Of a stretch of 21,006 nucleotides of DNA, positions 7,759 to 16,616 are shown piece after piece. A program made the translations under genes and the position numbers. Source of the DNA: Gemmatimonadota bacterium (GTDB lineage: Bacteria > Gemmatimonadota > Gemmatimonadetes > Gemmatimonadales > Gemmatimonadaceae). Below the pieces are notes generated by a model that saw nothing but the letters and a program-made list of their open reading frames with translations, had not been told where the DNA came from and ran no database searches. The DNA is taken from assembly GCA_016712265.1 (NCBI GenBank), contig JADJRJ010000001.1, forward strand, positions 1-21,006. Direction: 5' to 3'. How positions within the stretch are numbered: position 1 is the stretch's first letter; every line of letters starts with the position of its first letter.

Positions 7759-8243
7759 ATGCGCCAACTTCGACTGTGGCTTATTGGGACGATCGCCCTG
7801 AGCAGTGGCGCGACGTCGCCGGTAATCGGACAAGCGCCTCTGGCGAGCTGTACCTACGCGACCTGCTCGCTCCGCCTTGAGAGCAGTCGGCTCGTCCGGG
7901 GAACGAACCAGGTCGTGGGCCGTACGACGCTGACCGGGATGCCGCGACTAGCCTCTTTGGTCGTCTCCGATTCCGCACAGGCCTACGCGCGCGCCTTTGA
8001 TCACGCGTATCCGCGAAGCCGCTGGTTAGGAGTGACAAGCGGCGTGCTCCTCGGCCTGGGCGCGGGCATCGCGCTAGACCGGATCGATGCACCTGAACGA
8101 GGTTTTGTCCTGGCGCTCGGAGTTGCTGGAGTGACCACGGGGGGGGGCTCGCCTGGCACTTTGATCGACGCGCCGCGCGGGCGCTCAGCCGGGCGCTCTG
8201 GTGGCACAACGGGCAGCTGGTCGGGCCTTCTGGCGGCTCATAG
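7759..8243 (+). pseudogene. Short secreted hypothetical protein, frameshifted at G9
   Basis: The start ATG at 7759 follows GGGAG with a five-base gap. A TTG at 7747 is an in-frame alternative. The N-terminus is a typical signal peptide (MRQLRLWLIGTIALSSGA, cleavage probably near VIGQA). Middle residues include a small glycine-rich hydrophobic segment (LGVTSGVLLGLGAGIALD) that could be a membrane helix. At a run of nine G (8139-8147) the frame breaks. In the next frame the protein ends sensibly with RRAARALSRALWWHNGQL and a stop at 8241-8243, a tail style I associate with Gemmatimonadota secreted proteins. The displaced frame runs on to 8448 as low-complexity sequence. Function unknown. The G run may be a sequencing error or a genuine slippage tract. 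Confidence 0.55.
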
Positions 8244-8380
8244 CCCCCTCACCTGCCTCAAGAGCTCCAGTGGGGGGGCGGCGGGCGGGCGCGGGGCGCG
8301 TGATGAGCGATCCGTCACATCGCGCTGCTCGAGACCGCGCGGGCAGTTATCGTACCGGTCCATTCGCAGAACTGGGAATC

Positions 8381-9061
8381 ATGGACCAAGTGGGCACGCA
8401 TCTCTTTCGCTCCGAACAGAAAGCCAAGGAACTGTTCCAGACGATTGAAGATCGCGGCTTGATTGCTGCGGGCAAAACAGAGGGGCAGCTCCGCGACGAG
8501 ATCGTGCGCATTGCACGCGACGATTTCGGCGTCGACCAGCATTGGGGCAAGAAGATTGTCAGGGCAGGCCTCAATACCCTGCAGCCCTACGCGTCGGATC
8601 CGTCAGATGTGATGATCCAGGAAGGCGACATTCTGTTTTGCGATTTCCATCCCGTCTTCGACGGCTGGGAGGCAGACCTGGGACGAACCTATGTCCTGGG
8701 CAATGACCCGCTAAAGCAGAAAATTCGCACGGACGTCGAAGCGGCGTGGCGCGAAGGAAACGCCTGGTATTTCACCCAGAGCCGCCTCACTGGTGCAGAA
8801 TTCTTCGCCTACGCGAACGGTCTCGCACAGCGCTACGGCTACGAATTCGGAAACGCGATTGCCGGGCACATCATAGGAGAGTTTCCGCACGAACAACCCG
8901 ATGATCCCAGCGATCTCTGCCTGGATGTGCACCCTGACAACCACCAGGACATTCTTCAGCTCGACAAGAACGGGAACCCGAGGCACTGGATTCTGGAGCT
9001 GCATTTTGTGGACCGCAAAAACAACATAGGTGCCTTCTTCGAGCAACTCCTGGCGCGCTGA
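8381..9061 (+). CDS. M24-family metallopeptidase-like protein (Xaa-Pro aminopeptidase fold)
   Basis: A 226-residue cytoplasmic protein from the ATG at 8381, preceded by GGGA. The frame is open upstream to 8201, but that part is arginine-rich non-coding-like sequence. It has the pita-bread fold landmarks in order: DQHWGKKIVRAGLNTL, a first acidic ligand in GDILFCDFHPVFDGWEADLG, AGHIIGEFPHEQ with the catalytic-type histidine, HWILELHFVD supplying the glutamate, and a final FFEQLL. Family members are metal-dependent peptidases or close relatives whose substrate is unknown; the short length without an N-terminal creatinase domain fits the stand-alone form. G+C in a hand-counted line is about 60%, against about 67% in the GH3 gene, so recent acquisition is possible. 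It is convergent with the next gene. Confidence 0.85.
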   Translation: MDQVGTHLFRSEQKAKELFQTIEDRGLIAAGKTEGQLRDEIVRIARDDFGVDQHWGKKIVRAGLNTLQPYASDPSDVMIQEGDILFCDFHPVFDGWEADLGRTYVLGNDPLKQKIRTDVEAAWREGNAWYFTQSRLTGAEFFAYANGLAQRYGYEFGNAIAGHIIGEFPHEQPDDPSDLCLDVHPDNHQDILQLDKNGNPRHWILELHFVDRKNNIGAFFEQLLAR

Positions 9062-9237
9062 TCGCCCGCTCCGTCTGTTGTTCGTCGTGCGAGTCTTTTC
9101 GGCCAGGCTCTCAAGAAGGCTCGGCATCTGAGACGCGCGGGTTGCCTCGTTCCGTGTGCCACACGTGCGCACCGAGTCAGCGAGGACCGAGCCTGCCGAT
9201 TGTGACGACGGACGAAATTCAGCAGGCTACCTGCTCG

Positions 9238-10329
9238 CTACGCGCAGGGGTCGCAGCCGAGAAAGACGCTCACCCGCCCCAGCTCTGCCTCGAGCGACGC
9301 CGCAAACCCGGCGTCACCCGGCGCTCGGCCGTTCACATACCCGACGTCCGGCACCAGCACACCGTCGTTCACCGAGAGGTTGGCCCAGCCAATCACCGTA
9401 TCGCGCCAGAGCAGCGGCAGCGCGTAGTACCCTCGCACCCGCTTCGGCGCCGGCGTGTACGCCTCGAAGCGATAGCCCCAGCCGTTGAACAACTCAAAGC
9501 GCGGCCGATCCCACACAAACGGATCAAACGGCGCCAGCAGGCGCACCACGTCGGGCACAACCCTGCGTCGCGATGACGGCGATTCCCCGTCAGGCCAGTA
9601 CCAGTCCACGCCGTCGATACGCATATGCGGCAAGCGCGTGCGTGCGCGGGCTTTCGCCGCCGCTCGCTCACCTTCCCATTGCGGCGCCGCGTAGACCAGG
9701 CGCGCGGTGAGGTGAGCAAGGGTCGTCGCCGGCACCGGGGCATACTTGGCAACGACGATGTCCACCATACGATCCATGGCGGCCGTGATATCCCGCGGCG
9801 CCTCAACCGCTGGTCGCGCGGCGTAGAGCCGTGTGCCGCCCTCGCGTCGCGCAATCCGCAGCAGGCCGCGATAGTGCATCGCATCCATCACCTGCGTGGT
9901 GACGTTCGACCGACCACCAAACCAGTTCGTCGCCTTGCCGTGCGAAAAATGTGAATCCACGTCGCGCGGATGCACCACACCATGTTCGCGCACGAACGCG
10001 AGAATGTTGTCCGCGCGCTTTCGCTCCGCTGCCGACCACCGGCGGCGTGCCGTCCGCGGATGCATCAGCGCATGGAGCTCGGGTGTCACGAATCCATAGT
10101 TGATGAAGAAGTCTTCTTCGACATCCAGCCGTGCGTACCGGCGCTCCAGGTCACCGGCGACATAACCAGTGACGCGATGGCGGAGGATCAGGTCCTGCGC
10201 ACGTGCCGGCGCCCGGATCGGGTCGGCCTGCACGAAGCCAAGGCGAGCGATCGCGCGGCCCAACGAGGTTGGCGTGGGGAACTGCCGACGAAGCGCAAAC
10301 TGGCGCAGGCGAACGAGAGCTGACGACAT
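9238..10329 (-). CDS. Winged-helix DNA glycosylase-like protein, YcaQ/HTH_42 family
   Basis: An intact 363-residue protein, full length for the family. The N-terminus carries a winged-helix array and the segment LGFVQADPIRAPARAQDLIL. Its Q34-x-D36 matches the Q-x-D catalytic motif that I recall for the YcaQ subfamily of DNA glycosylases, which unhook interstrand crosslinks. Later landmarks are INYGFVTPELHALMHPR, NWFGGRSNVTTQVMDAMHYR (a second winged helix), LLAPFDPFVWDRPR, RGYYALPLLWRDTVIGWANL and YVNGRAPGD. It is cytoplasmic, acts on DNA and has no signal peptide. The start ATG lies about 110 bases from the divergent GH3 gene, so a bidirectional promoter region is likely in 10330-10440. I give no symbol because E. 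coli ycaQ orthology cannot be shown here. Confidence 0.88.
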   Translation of the reverse strand: MSSALVRLRQFALRRQFPTPTSLGRAIARLGFVQADPIRAPARAQDLILRHRVTGYVAGDLERRYARLDVEEDFFINYGFVTPELHALMHPRTARRRWSAAERKRADNILAFVREHGVVHPRDVDSHFSHGKATNWFGGRSNVTTQVMDAMHYRGLLRIARREGGTRLYAARPAVEAPRDITAAMDRMVDIVVAKYAPVPATTLAHLTARLVYAAPQWEGERAAAKARARTRLPHMRIDGVDWYWPDGESPSSRRRVVPDVVRLLAPFDPFVWDRPRFELFNGWGYRFEAYTPAPKRVRGYYALPLLWRDTVIGWANLSVNDGVLVPDVGYVNGRAPGDAGFAASLEAELGRVSVFLGCDPCA

Positions 10330-10441
10330 GCGCCGAAAAGTACGAAACGGCTGTCTTCAGCGCCCGGCCGCCGATGCCGCTCGCTCACGAACGCTCGACG
10401 AGCTTGAGGCCGAGGTGTCGCCCGCGCATCTTCCGGACATG

Positions 10442-12224
10442 ATGCGCTACCGTTGCTTGTCGTTCGTCGTGCTCGCTGCCTCGCGTGTGCGCGGGTCCCT
10501 GCCTCGGTGGGGCGGCCGCTCCCGAGGCGGCTGCCCTGACCCGGGGACCGCGCTGCCGCGCGGGCCGCGCCTGGGTGGATCGCACCATGGCCTCGCTCAC
10601 CCTCCGCGAGAAGGTCGGCCAGATGGTGATGGTCTGGGTGCTCGGCGACTACACCTCCAGCGGGGACTCGACCTACGCCGAGGTGGCCCGATGGATCACG
10701 CGCGACGGCATCGGCGGGGTGAGCATGTCGTTAGGCACGCCGGTGGAGGTTGCGGCGAAGGTGAACGCCTTCCAGCGGCTCGCCAAGGTGCCCCTGCTGG
10801 TCTCATCGGACCTCGAGCCGGCCCTGGGGCGACTGGAAGGCGGCGTCTTCTCGCACTACCTCATGGACGCCGGTGGCGCGACGGTCTTCCCGACGGCGAT
10901 GGGGATTGCGGCCACCGGGCGCGATGAGGATGTGCGCGACGCGGCGTACATCATCGGGCGCGAGGCGCGGGCGGTTGGCATCCACATCAACTTCGCCCCC
11001 ACGGTCGACGTCAACAACAATCCGGCCAACCCGGTGATCAACACCCGGTCGTTTGGTGAGGACCCGGCCCGGGTGGCACGCCTGTCGGCGCTGTTTGTCC
11101 GCGGGTCGATGGACGCCGGCACCATCGCCACGGCCAAGCACTTCCCGGGGCACGGGGACACGGAAGTGGACTCCCACGTCGGGCTGCCGATCGTTGGGGC
11201 GGACTGGGCGCGACTGCGCGCCGTGGAGCTGGTCCCCTTCAAGGCAGCGATCGACGCGGGAGCGTCCATGGTGATGTCCGCCCACATCGCGCTCCCGGCG
11301 GTCGAAGGCGATTCGTCCACGCCGGCGACGCTCGCGCCGCGCATCATGACGGGTGTGCTGCGCGACACGCTCGGCTTTCGGGGCGTCGCCATCACCGACG
11401 CCATGACCATGGAAGGGGTCGGCAAGGGATATGGCGTGGCCGAAAGCAGCGTGCTCGCGGTCAAGGCCGGATCGGACATCCTGCTCAAGCCCAGCGACCC
11501 CACGAAGGCCATCGACGCGGTGGTGACGGCGGTGGAGCGCGGCGAGATCTCGCGGGAACGCATCGACGCCTCGGTGCGACGCGTGCTCGAACTCAAGGCA
11601 CGCAGTGGCGTGGCCTTCCACCCGTTCGTCTCGCTGGACACCCTGCGCGAGGTCGTTGGGGCGATGGCGCATCGCGCGAAGGCGGCCGAGATCGCCCAGC
11701 GCTCGATCACCCTGCTCCGGGACCGGGACACCCTCGTGCCAATGCCGAGCCGCGGGACCCTGGTGATCCAGTACATGCCGGAGACCGAGTTGCGCGCCGG
11801 CCGGGTCTTCAGCGCGGCCATGCGCGCGGGAGACACCTCCGTGCGCGTGATAAAGATCTCGCCAGCCACGACCCAGCCGCAGCTGGACGCCATGGCCCCC
11901 GCGATCCGCCGGGCCGAGCGTGTGGTGCTCGCCGCCTATGTCCGACGCATCGAGGGGGAGGGTCGCCCGGCGATCCCGGCCGCCATCGCGACCTGGATGG
12001 CGTCGCTTCCCGCCATGAATGCGCGTACCGCCATGGTCGCGCTCGGGAATCCGTACCTCATCCGGCAGGTGCCGACGGTCGGGACGTACCTGGTGACCTA
12101 CAGTGTCGGCGACGCCTCGGAGCGGGGGGCCGCGCAGGCGCTGCGAGGCCGTTCCCCGATCACCGGGGTCTCCCCCGTCTCGTTGCCCGGGTTTTTCGCG
12201 CGAGGCGACGGGCTCCGTCGTTAG
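10442..12224 (+). CDS. Glycoside hydrolase family 3 beta-N-acetylhexosaminidase (NagZ-like), exported
   Basis: GH3 N-terminal barrel followed by a C-terminal alpha/beta domain. The frame is open from 10485 to 12224 (579 residues). The signal peptide MRYRCLSFVVLAASRV is in another frame starting at ATG 10442 (or 10439), so a single-base shift near 10485-10560 separates it from AWVDRTMASLTLREKVGQMV. Key residues are visible: KHFPGHGDTEVDSH (11136-11177) carries the Asp-His general-acid loop typical of NagZ-type GH3 enzymes, and ITDAMTM has the nucleophile Asp at 11397-11399. Expected role: hydrolysis of beta-N-acetylglucosaminides such as cell-wall or chitin fragments, in the periplasm or outside. 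The C-terminal part (from about 11,690) is the usual GH3 C domain. The stop TAG lies in GTTAGGC. Confidence 0.88.
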
Positions 12225-12478
12225 GCGCCTGTCGGTTCGGAGGCTCGCCGGCGGGTAGCGACGGGCCGCGGGCGGACGGCGCCGAGCGCGGCCAACCGCA
12301 AGGCACCGCGGGCCACCAGCGCCGGACACCAGCCGCTCCGGGCACCCGGGTCACGGTGACGACTGTCGGACCGGCGAGGCGGCGGAAACGGCTCGTATTC
12401 CGGGAGTCCCTGCGGTGGCGGTAGCTTTCCACGCATCGCGCGGCGCGCATCCCGGCCGCACCACCACCACGGCTTCCC

Positions 12479-13069
12479 ATGAAACGACACGTTCTCCTGC
12501 TGGCGACCCTCGCGTCGTTGGTCCAGGCGCAGGGCCCGGCGGCTCCGCCGGCGACCACGCTTCCGCTCAAGACGGCGCGCACCCATTCCTTCACGACCAC
12601 GAAGGGCACGTGGATCTCGCTCGACGTGTCGCCGGATGGACAGACGATCGTCTTCGACATGCTTGGCGACCTCTACACCCTCCCGGTTGGCGGCGGGACC
12701 GCGACGCGCCTGACGAATGGCCTCGCCTACGACGCCCAACCGCGCTTTTCCCCGGATGGCAAGCGCATCGTGTTCGTCTCTGACCGTTCGGGTGGCGACA
12801 ACGTCTGGATGATGTCGCTCGACGGCAAGGACACCGTGCAGGTGACCAAGGGAAATACCTCGGAGTATGTGTCGCCGGAGTTCGCCCCGGACGGCAAGTA
12901 CATCGTCGTGTCGGGCCACGGGCCAGTTCGGGACGGCGAAGTTGTGGATGTACCACGTCGACGGGGGCAACGGGGTCGCGCTCGGGACCGCGGGTCCGCA
13001 AGTCAAGCAGCTCGGCGCCGCCTTCGGCAACGACGGGCGCTACGTGTGGTATGCGCAGCGCTTCGGTGA
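12479..13069 (+). CDS. TolB-propeller/amidohydrolase fusion, N-terminal segment
   Basis: Start ATG at 12479 with a clear signal peptide (MKRHVLLLATLASLVQAQG). The segment then enters PD40/WD40-like TolB repeats, each with an SPDG turn: WISLDVSPDGQTIVFDMLGD, AQPRFSPDGKRIVFVSDRSG, SPEFAPDGKYIVVSGHG. Near 12925 the frame shifts and the true protein continues in the next frame; residues after that here are noise. No Shine-Dalgarno is visible before the ATG. Together with the next two entries this forms one exported protein of a family normally around 1,000 residues or more. The 12225-12478 gap upstream contains no gene that I can support. Confidence 0.82.
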   Translation: MKRHVLLLATLASLVQAQGPAAPPATTLPLKTARTHSFTTTKGTWISLDVSPDGQTIVFDMLGDLYTLPVGGGTATRLTNGLAYDAQPRFSPDGKRIVFVSDRSGGDNVWMMSLDGKDTVQVTKGNTSEYVSPEFAPDGKYIVVSGHGPVRDGEVVDVPRRRGQRGRARDRGSASQAARRRLRQRRALRVVCAALR

Positions 13070-14249
13070 CTGGACGTACAACTCGTTAGGTCCCCAGTAC
13101 CAACTCGGGGTGTACGATCGCGAGACCGGCAAGTCGTCGACGATGTCCACGCGTCAGGGATCGGCCTTCCGTCCCACCCTCTCGCCGGACGGCAAGCACC
13201 TCGTCTTTGCCTCGCGCCACGAGATCAAGACCGGGCTGCGCATCCGCAACCTGGAGACGCAGGCCGAGGATTGGCTGGCCTTTCCCGTGCAACGCGACGA
13301 CATCGAGTCGCGTGCGCCGCTCGATGCCTATCCCGGATTCTCCCTTCACCCGGATTCGCGTGCGGTGATCGTGACCTACGGCGGCGAGATCTGGCGCGTC
13401 CCGGTCGACAAGTCGGCCCCGACGAAGATCCCGTTCAGTGCGAAGGTGGACCTGGAGCTGGGCCCCGAGGTCAAGTTCTCCTATCGCGTCGACACGTCCG
13501 CGACGCTGACGGCCAAGCAGGTGCGTGACCTCTCGCCATCGCCGGACGGTCGCCAGCTGGCCTTCTCCGCCCTCGATCGCGTGTACGTGATGGACTGGCC
13601 GAATGGCACGCCGCGACGGGTGTCGAATGCCGACGTGGGTGAGTTCGGGCCGACCTGGTCCCCCGACGGGAGATCGTTGGCCTGGACGACCTGGAACGAC
13701 GTGACGGGCGGGGACATCGTCCGTGCGTCACAAAACGGCAGCAGCTGGACGACGCAGACGATCACGATGGCGCGCGGGCTGTATTCCGACCTCGCGTGGT
13801 CGCCACGGGGCGACCGGATCGTGGCCACGCGTGCCGCGGCGCGGGAGCTGCAGGAAGCCGGGGGCGCCTTCTGGGGCGCGACGGCGGCCGACCTCGTTTG
13901 GGTGCCGGCCACCGGGGGCACCGCGACCCTCATCATGCCATCGGGTGGGACCGGGAACATGCACTTCACGACGGACCCCGACCGCATCTTTGCTTATAGC
14001 GGCCGTGACGGCCTCGTCTCGTTCCGCTGGGACGGCACCGACCAGAAGTCGCACCTGAAGGTCACCGGGCCAATGCCCCCGGGGTTCGGTGGGCAGCTGA
14101 CCCTCGATGGACAAATGGTCAAGAACATGTCGCGCAGTTGGCTGGGTGGCCGCGCCGCGCGCCCCATGTGGGGGACGAGAACTTCCAGACGCACCTTGGC
14201 GACGATACCGAGCCCGCTCCCCCGTCCGCACCACCGGCCTACCAGGTGA
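12867..14249 (+). CDS. TolB-propeller/amidohydrolase fusion, propeller segment
   Basis: This continues the fusion from about 12926. The ATG at 12867 is internal noise, and real sequence begins with FGTAKLWMYHVDGG. Successive blades carry SPDG/SPRG turns: FRPTLSPDGKHLVFASRHE, ARDLSPSPDGRQ-like text near 13,530, GPTWSPDGRSLAWTTWND, DLAWSPRGDRIVATRAAA and RIFAYSGRDGLVSFRWDG. The last genuine residues are near LDGQMVKNMSRSW (about 14,140). After a shift, HVGDENFQTHLGDD and the stretch to MYTMTVPPVG (about 14,320) are in frame 2, and a third shift near 14,335 opens the C-terminal segment. The propeller probably serves as a binding or lid domain for the attached amidohydrolase. Confidence 0.82.
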   Translation: MCRRSSPRTASTSSCRATGQFGTAKLWMYHVDGGNGVALGTAGPQVKQLGAAFGNDGRYVWYAQRFGDWTYNSLGPQYQLGVYDRETGKSSTMSTRQGSAFRPTLSPDGKHLVFASRHEIKTGLRIRNLETQAEDWLAFPVQRDDIESRAPLDAYPGFSLHPDSRAVIVTYGGEIWRVPVDKSAPTKIPFSAKVDLELGPEVKFSYRVDTSATLTAKQVRDLSPSPDGRQLAFSALDRVYVMDWPNGTPRRVSNADVGEFGPTWSPDGRSLAWTTWNDVTGGDIVRASQNGSSWTTQTITMARGLYSDLAWSPRGDRIVATRAAARELQEAGGAFWGATAADLVWVPATGGTATLIMPSGGTGNMHFTTDPDRIFAYSGRDGLVSFRWDGTDQKSHLKVTGPMPPGFGGQLTLDGQMVKNMSRSWLGGRAARPMWGTRTSRRTLATIPSPLPRPHHRPTR

Positions 14250-14376
14250 TGATGGCGCCGCGCGGTGACCAGGCCCTCGCCCTGGTCGGGATGGCCATGT
14301 ACACGATGACGGTGCCGCCGGTGGGGCGACCCCGCCGACGGTAAGTGTCGCCGCTCCTGCGAGTGCGGCGGTCCCG

Positions 14377-15586
14377 GTGCGCAAGCTCAACGAGGTCGGC
14401 GGCGAGTTCCCGAACTGGTCGGGTGACGGACGTCGCGTGATGTGGGCGCTCGGGAACGCGGTATGGACCTACGACCTCGACCGCGCGAAGGTCGTCGATG
14501 ATTCGCTGAAGGCGGACGCCCGGGCGAAGGCGGCGGCGCCGAAGGACACGACCAAGCGCGATTCGACGGCCGCGAAGAAGGAGACCCCGGGGTACAAGCC
14601 GAGCGAGCTCCGCGTGGCGGTGACCGCGCCGCGCGACATCCCGCGCGGGGTGGTCGTGTTGCGCGGTGGACGCGCCATCACGATGAAGGGGAAGGAGATC
14701 ATCGCCAACGCCGACATCGTGGTCCGCGACAATCGCATCGAGGCGATCGGCCCGCGCGGACGGGTGCGCATCCCGGCCGGGGCGCGCACGATCGACGTGA
14801 GCGGCAAGACCATCATTCCGGGGTTTGTCGACACGCACTACCATCCGCAGTGGCTCACGCCACAGATCCACAATACGCAAACGTGGCAATACCTCACCAC
14901 GCTGGCCTACGGCACGACGACGACCCGCGATCCGCAAACCGCGGTGACCGACTTCCTGACGTATGGAGATCGCGTGGAGACGGGCGAGATGGTCGGCCCT
15001 CGCATCTATACGACGGGCCCTGGCGTCTTCCTCGGCGAGATGATCCGCGACTCGGCGCACGCCGTGCAGGTGCTCAAGCGGTATGCCGACTACTACAAGA
15101 CCGGCACCCTCAAGATGTACATGACCGGTAACCGCCAGCAGCGGCAGTGGGTCATCATGGCCGCGAAGCAGTTGGGGATCATGCCGACCACCGAGGGCGG
15201 CCTCGACCACAAGCTCGACATCACGCACGGCATCGACGGCTATCCGGGGATCGAGCACACCCTGCCGATCACCCCCAAGTACGACGACGTCTTCGAGTGG
15301 TACAAGGGCACGCAGACGCTGAACTCGCCGACGCTGATCGTCGCCTACGGCGGGCCGTTCGGCGAGAACTACTGGTACACCAACGAGGATCTCGTCAACG
15401 ATGCGAAGCTGAAGCGCTTCACGCACCCCGTGGACTTTGACGGCAAGGTCCGGCGTCGGGGAGTGGTGGCGGCGGAAGCCCCGGGCCGGCGGGTGGTTCC
15501 TCAAGGAGGAGTACTCGTTCTTCCAGCACCCCCCGATGCCGTGGGCGAACCAGGCTCCGTCGGCGGTGCCGGCCGGGCTGCGCTGA
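14377..15586 (+). CDS. TolB-propeller/amidohydrolase fusion, amidohydrolase segment, internally deleted
   Basis: This begins in the last propeller blade (EFPNWSGDGRRVMWALGN) and a charged linker. The amidohydrolase domain follows: GKTIIPGFVDTHYHP supplies the HxH metal pair (His codons at 14836 and 14842), and LDITHGIDGYPGIEH supplies the later metal-ligand histidines. From about 15450 the open frame is wrong; the real tail is in frame 2, WFLKEEYSFFQH then PPMPWANQAPSAVPAGLR and stop TGA 15584-15586. Family members should have about 150 more residues after the KEEY segment, including the SHG and Asp part of the barrel. These are missing and the tail looks like the normal C-terminus, so an internal deletion is likely. 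The enzyme would be inactive as shown. Substrate unknown; imidazolonepropionase-like or peptidase-like activity is usual for the group. Confidence 0.8.
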
Positions 15587-15610
15587 TCAGTCAGGACGGT
15601 TGATGGTTGT

Positions 15611-15640
15611 CATCACGGGTCGCGCGAGCGGCCCGTGATG
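15611..15640. terminator. Perfect hairpin downstream of the amidohydrolase gene
   Basis: CATCACGGGTCGC and GCGGCCCGTGATG form a 13-pair stem with one G-T wobble and a GCGA tetraloop, 24 bases after the amidohydrolase stop. There is no T run after it, so it may be a weak terminator or an mRNA 3' stabiliser. Confidence 0.6.
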
Positions 15641-15723
15641 CGTTTCGGACGTTGCTTCGGGCCTCGGTCCGGGCGAGTTTCAGATGACTGGTGCGACGCG
15701 GACCCTTCGACTCGAGAACTGAC

Positions 15724-16616
15724 ATGTATCGTTCAGCCTGGCGGCTACTTCCCCTCATCCTTGGGGCCGGTGCCCTGGGGGCCCAGCAGGGGCCGCGGAT
15801 TGTGGTGACGCCCACCAATCCCCGGATGGTGGCCAGGACACGCTGCGGCTCTCTGCCCGCCTGCTGGATGCGGCGGGCAGCCCCGTGCCTAACGCGAGGG
15901 ATCCGCTACTTCGCCGGTGGAGCCGGGTTCGAGGCGGCGGTGGACTCAACGCTCGTGACGTCCGGGGCCGTGGGCAAGTTCCCGGTCACGGTGTCGGCAT
16001 TGGTACCCGGCAGCCGGCCGGTGACGGCGCGCGTCGAGGTGCAGATGGTGGCGGGTCCGGCCGCGCGAGTGGCGATCACGCCGCGCCCGACGCGGATGCT
16101 GGCGGGACAACGCCTGCAGCTCCAGGCGGCGGCGCTGTCGGCTGATGGGGACTCCGCCACCGAGCGCGCATCAGCTGGCGGTCCTCGGCGCCGGAGTGTC
16201 GTGCGGATTGACGAGCGCGGCATCGCCACGGCAGTCGCGCCGGGTCGGGCGACTGTGACCGCGGTGGCCGGGGCAGCCACGAGTACCTGGACCTCGCGTG
16301 GTGAGCCCTCGGGGCGTTTGAGTGGTGAGCGCCACGGGCGCGACCGTCTCCCTTTACGCCGTCGTCGGCGACCGCGCGGCAAGGCGACGTGTTGCGGTTT
16401 CCGGCGTGCAGGTCAAGAACGCAGCCGGGCGCGTGATCGACGGATTGGTCCCGAGCTGGACGATGGCCCTGGTCGGGGCGAGATCAACAGTGACGGATCG
16501 TTTGTCGGATTCGAACCCGGGTCGTATCTGGTGACAGCCAACCTGGGCCGGGTCAGCGGGGACGTCTCCGTGAACCTCACGGACCGCAACGTCCGGCGAA
16601 GACCGTCGTAGGCTCG
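15724..16616 (+). pseudogene. LVIVD-repeat secreted protein 1, N-terminal Ig-like part (frameshifted)
   Basis: The ATG at 15724 opens a signal peptide (MYRSAWRLLPLILGAGALGA, cleavage probably at AQQ). Frames then alternate: GQDTLRLSARLLDAAGSPVP is in frame 3 (about 15831-15893), IRYFAGGAGFEAAVDSTLVT is back in frame 1, RISWRSSAPSVVRID is in another frame near 16170, and later RIDERGIATAVAPGRATVTA. The content is that of bacterial Ig-like (Big_2-like) domains: two units, the second with an SVVRIDERGIATAVAPG strand signature. The domains precede an LVIVD beta-propeller and probably present it outside the cell. Confidence 0.6.

Noticed and set aside
9393..9884. 163-codon minus-strand frame overlapping the YcaQ-like gene
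   Set aside because: It overlaps the intact glycosylase gene in another frame and is Arg/Cys/Trp-rich noise.
12220..12226. GTTAGGC at the end of the GH3 gene as an attC R' box
   Set aside because: No complementary GCCTAAC or palindrome lies upstream, the TAG inside it is simply the stop codon, and GTTAGGC also occurs in coding sequence at 10730-10736.
10803..12329. 508-codon open frame on the minus strand opposite the GH3 gene
   Set aside because: It is arginine-, glycine- and histidine-rich with no recognisable domain and mirrors the codon bias of the GH3 gene, whose catalytic motifs are clear.
12225..12478. Possible small minus-strand gene between the GH3 and TolB-amidohydrolase genes (LPPPQGLPEYEPFPPP segment)
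   Set aside because: The proline-rich piece is suggestive, but I could not find a consistent start, domain or frame, so it is left as intergenic.
14239..15504. 421-codon open frame on the minus strand opposite the amidohydrolase
   Set aside because: This is a high-G+C shadow of the clear amidohydrolase frame; the composition is Arg/Val/Leu/His-rich and no domain is visible.
15887..15893. GCCTAAC as a further attC R'' box
   Set aside because: It lies within the coding sequence of the LVIVD protein (Pro-Asn-Ala) and no GTTAGGC-type partner or stem follows.
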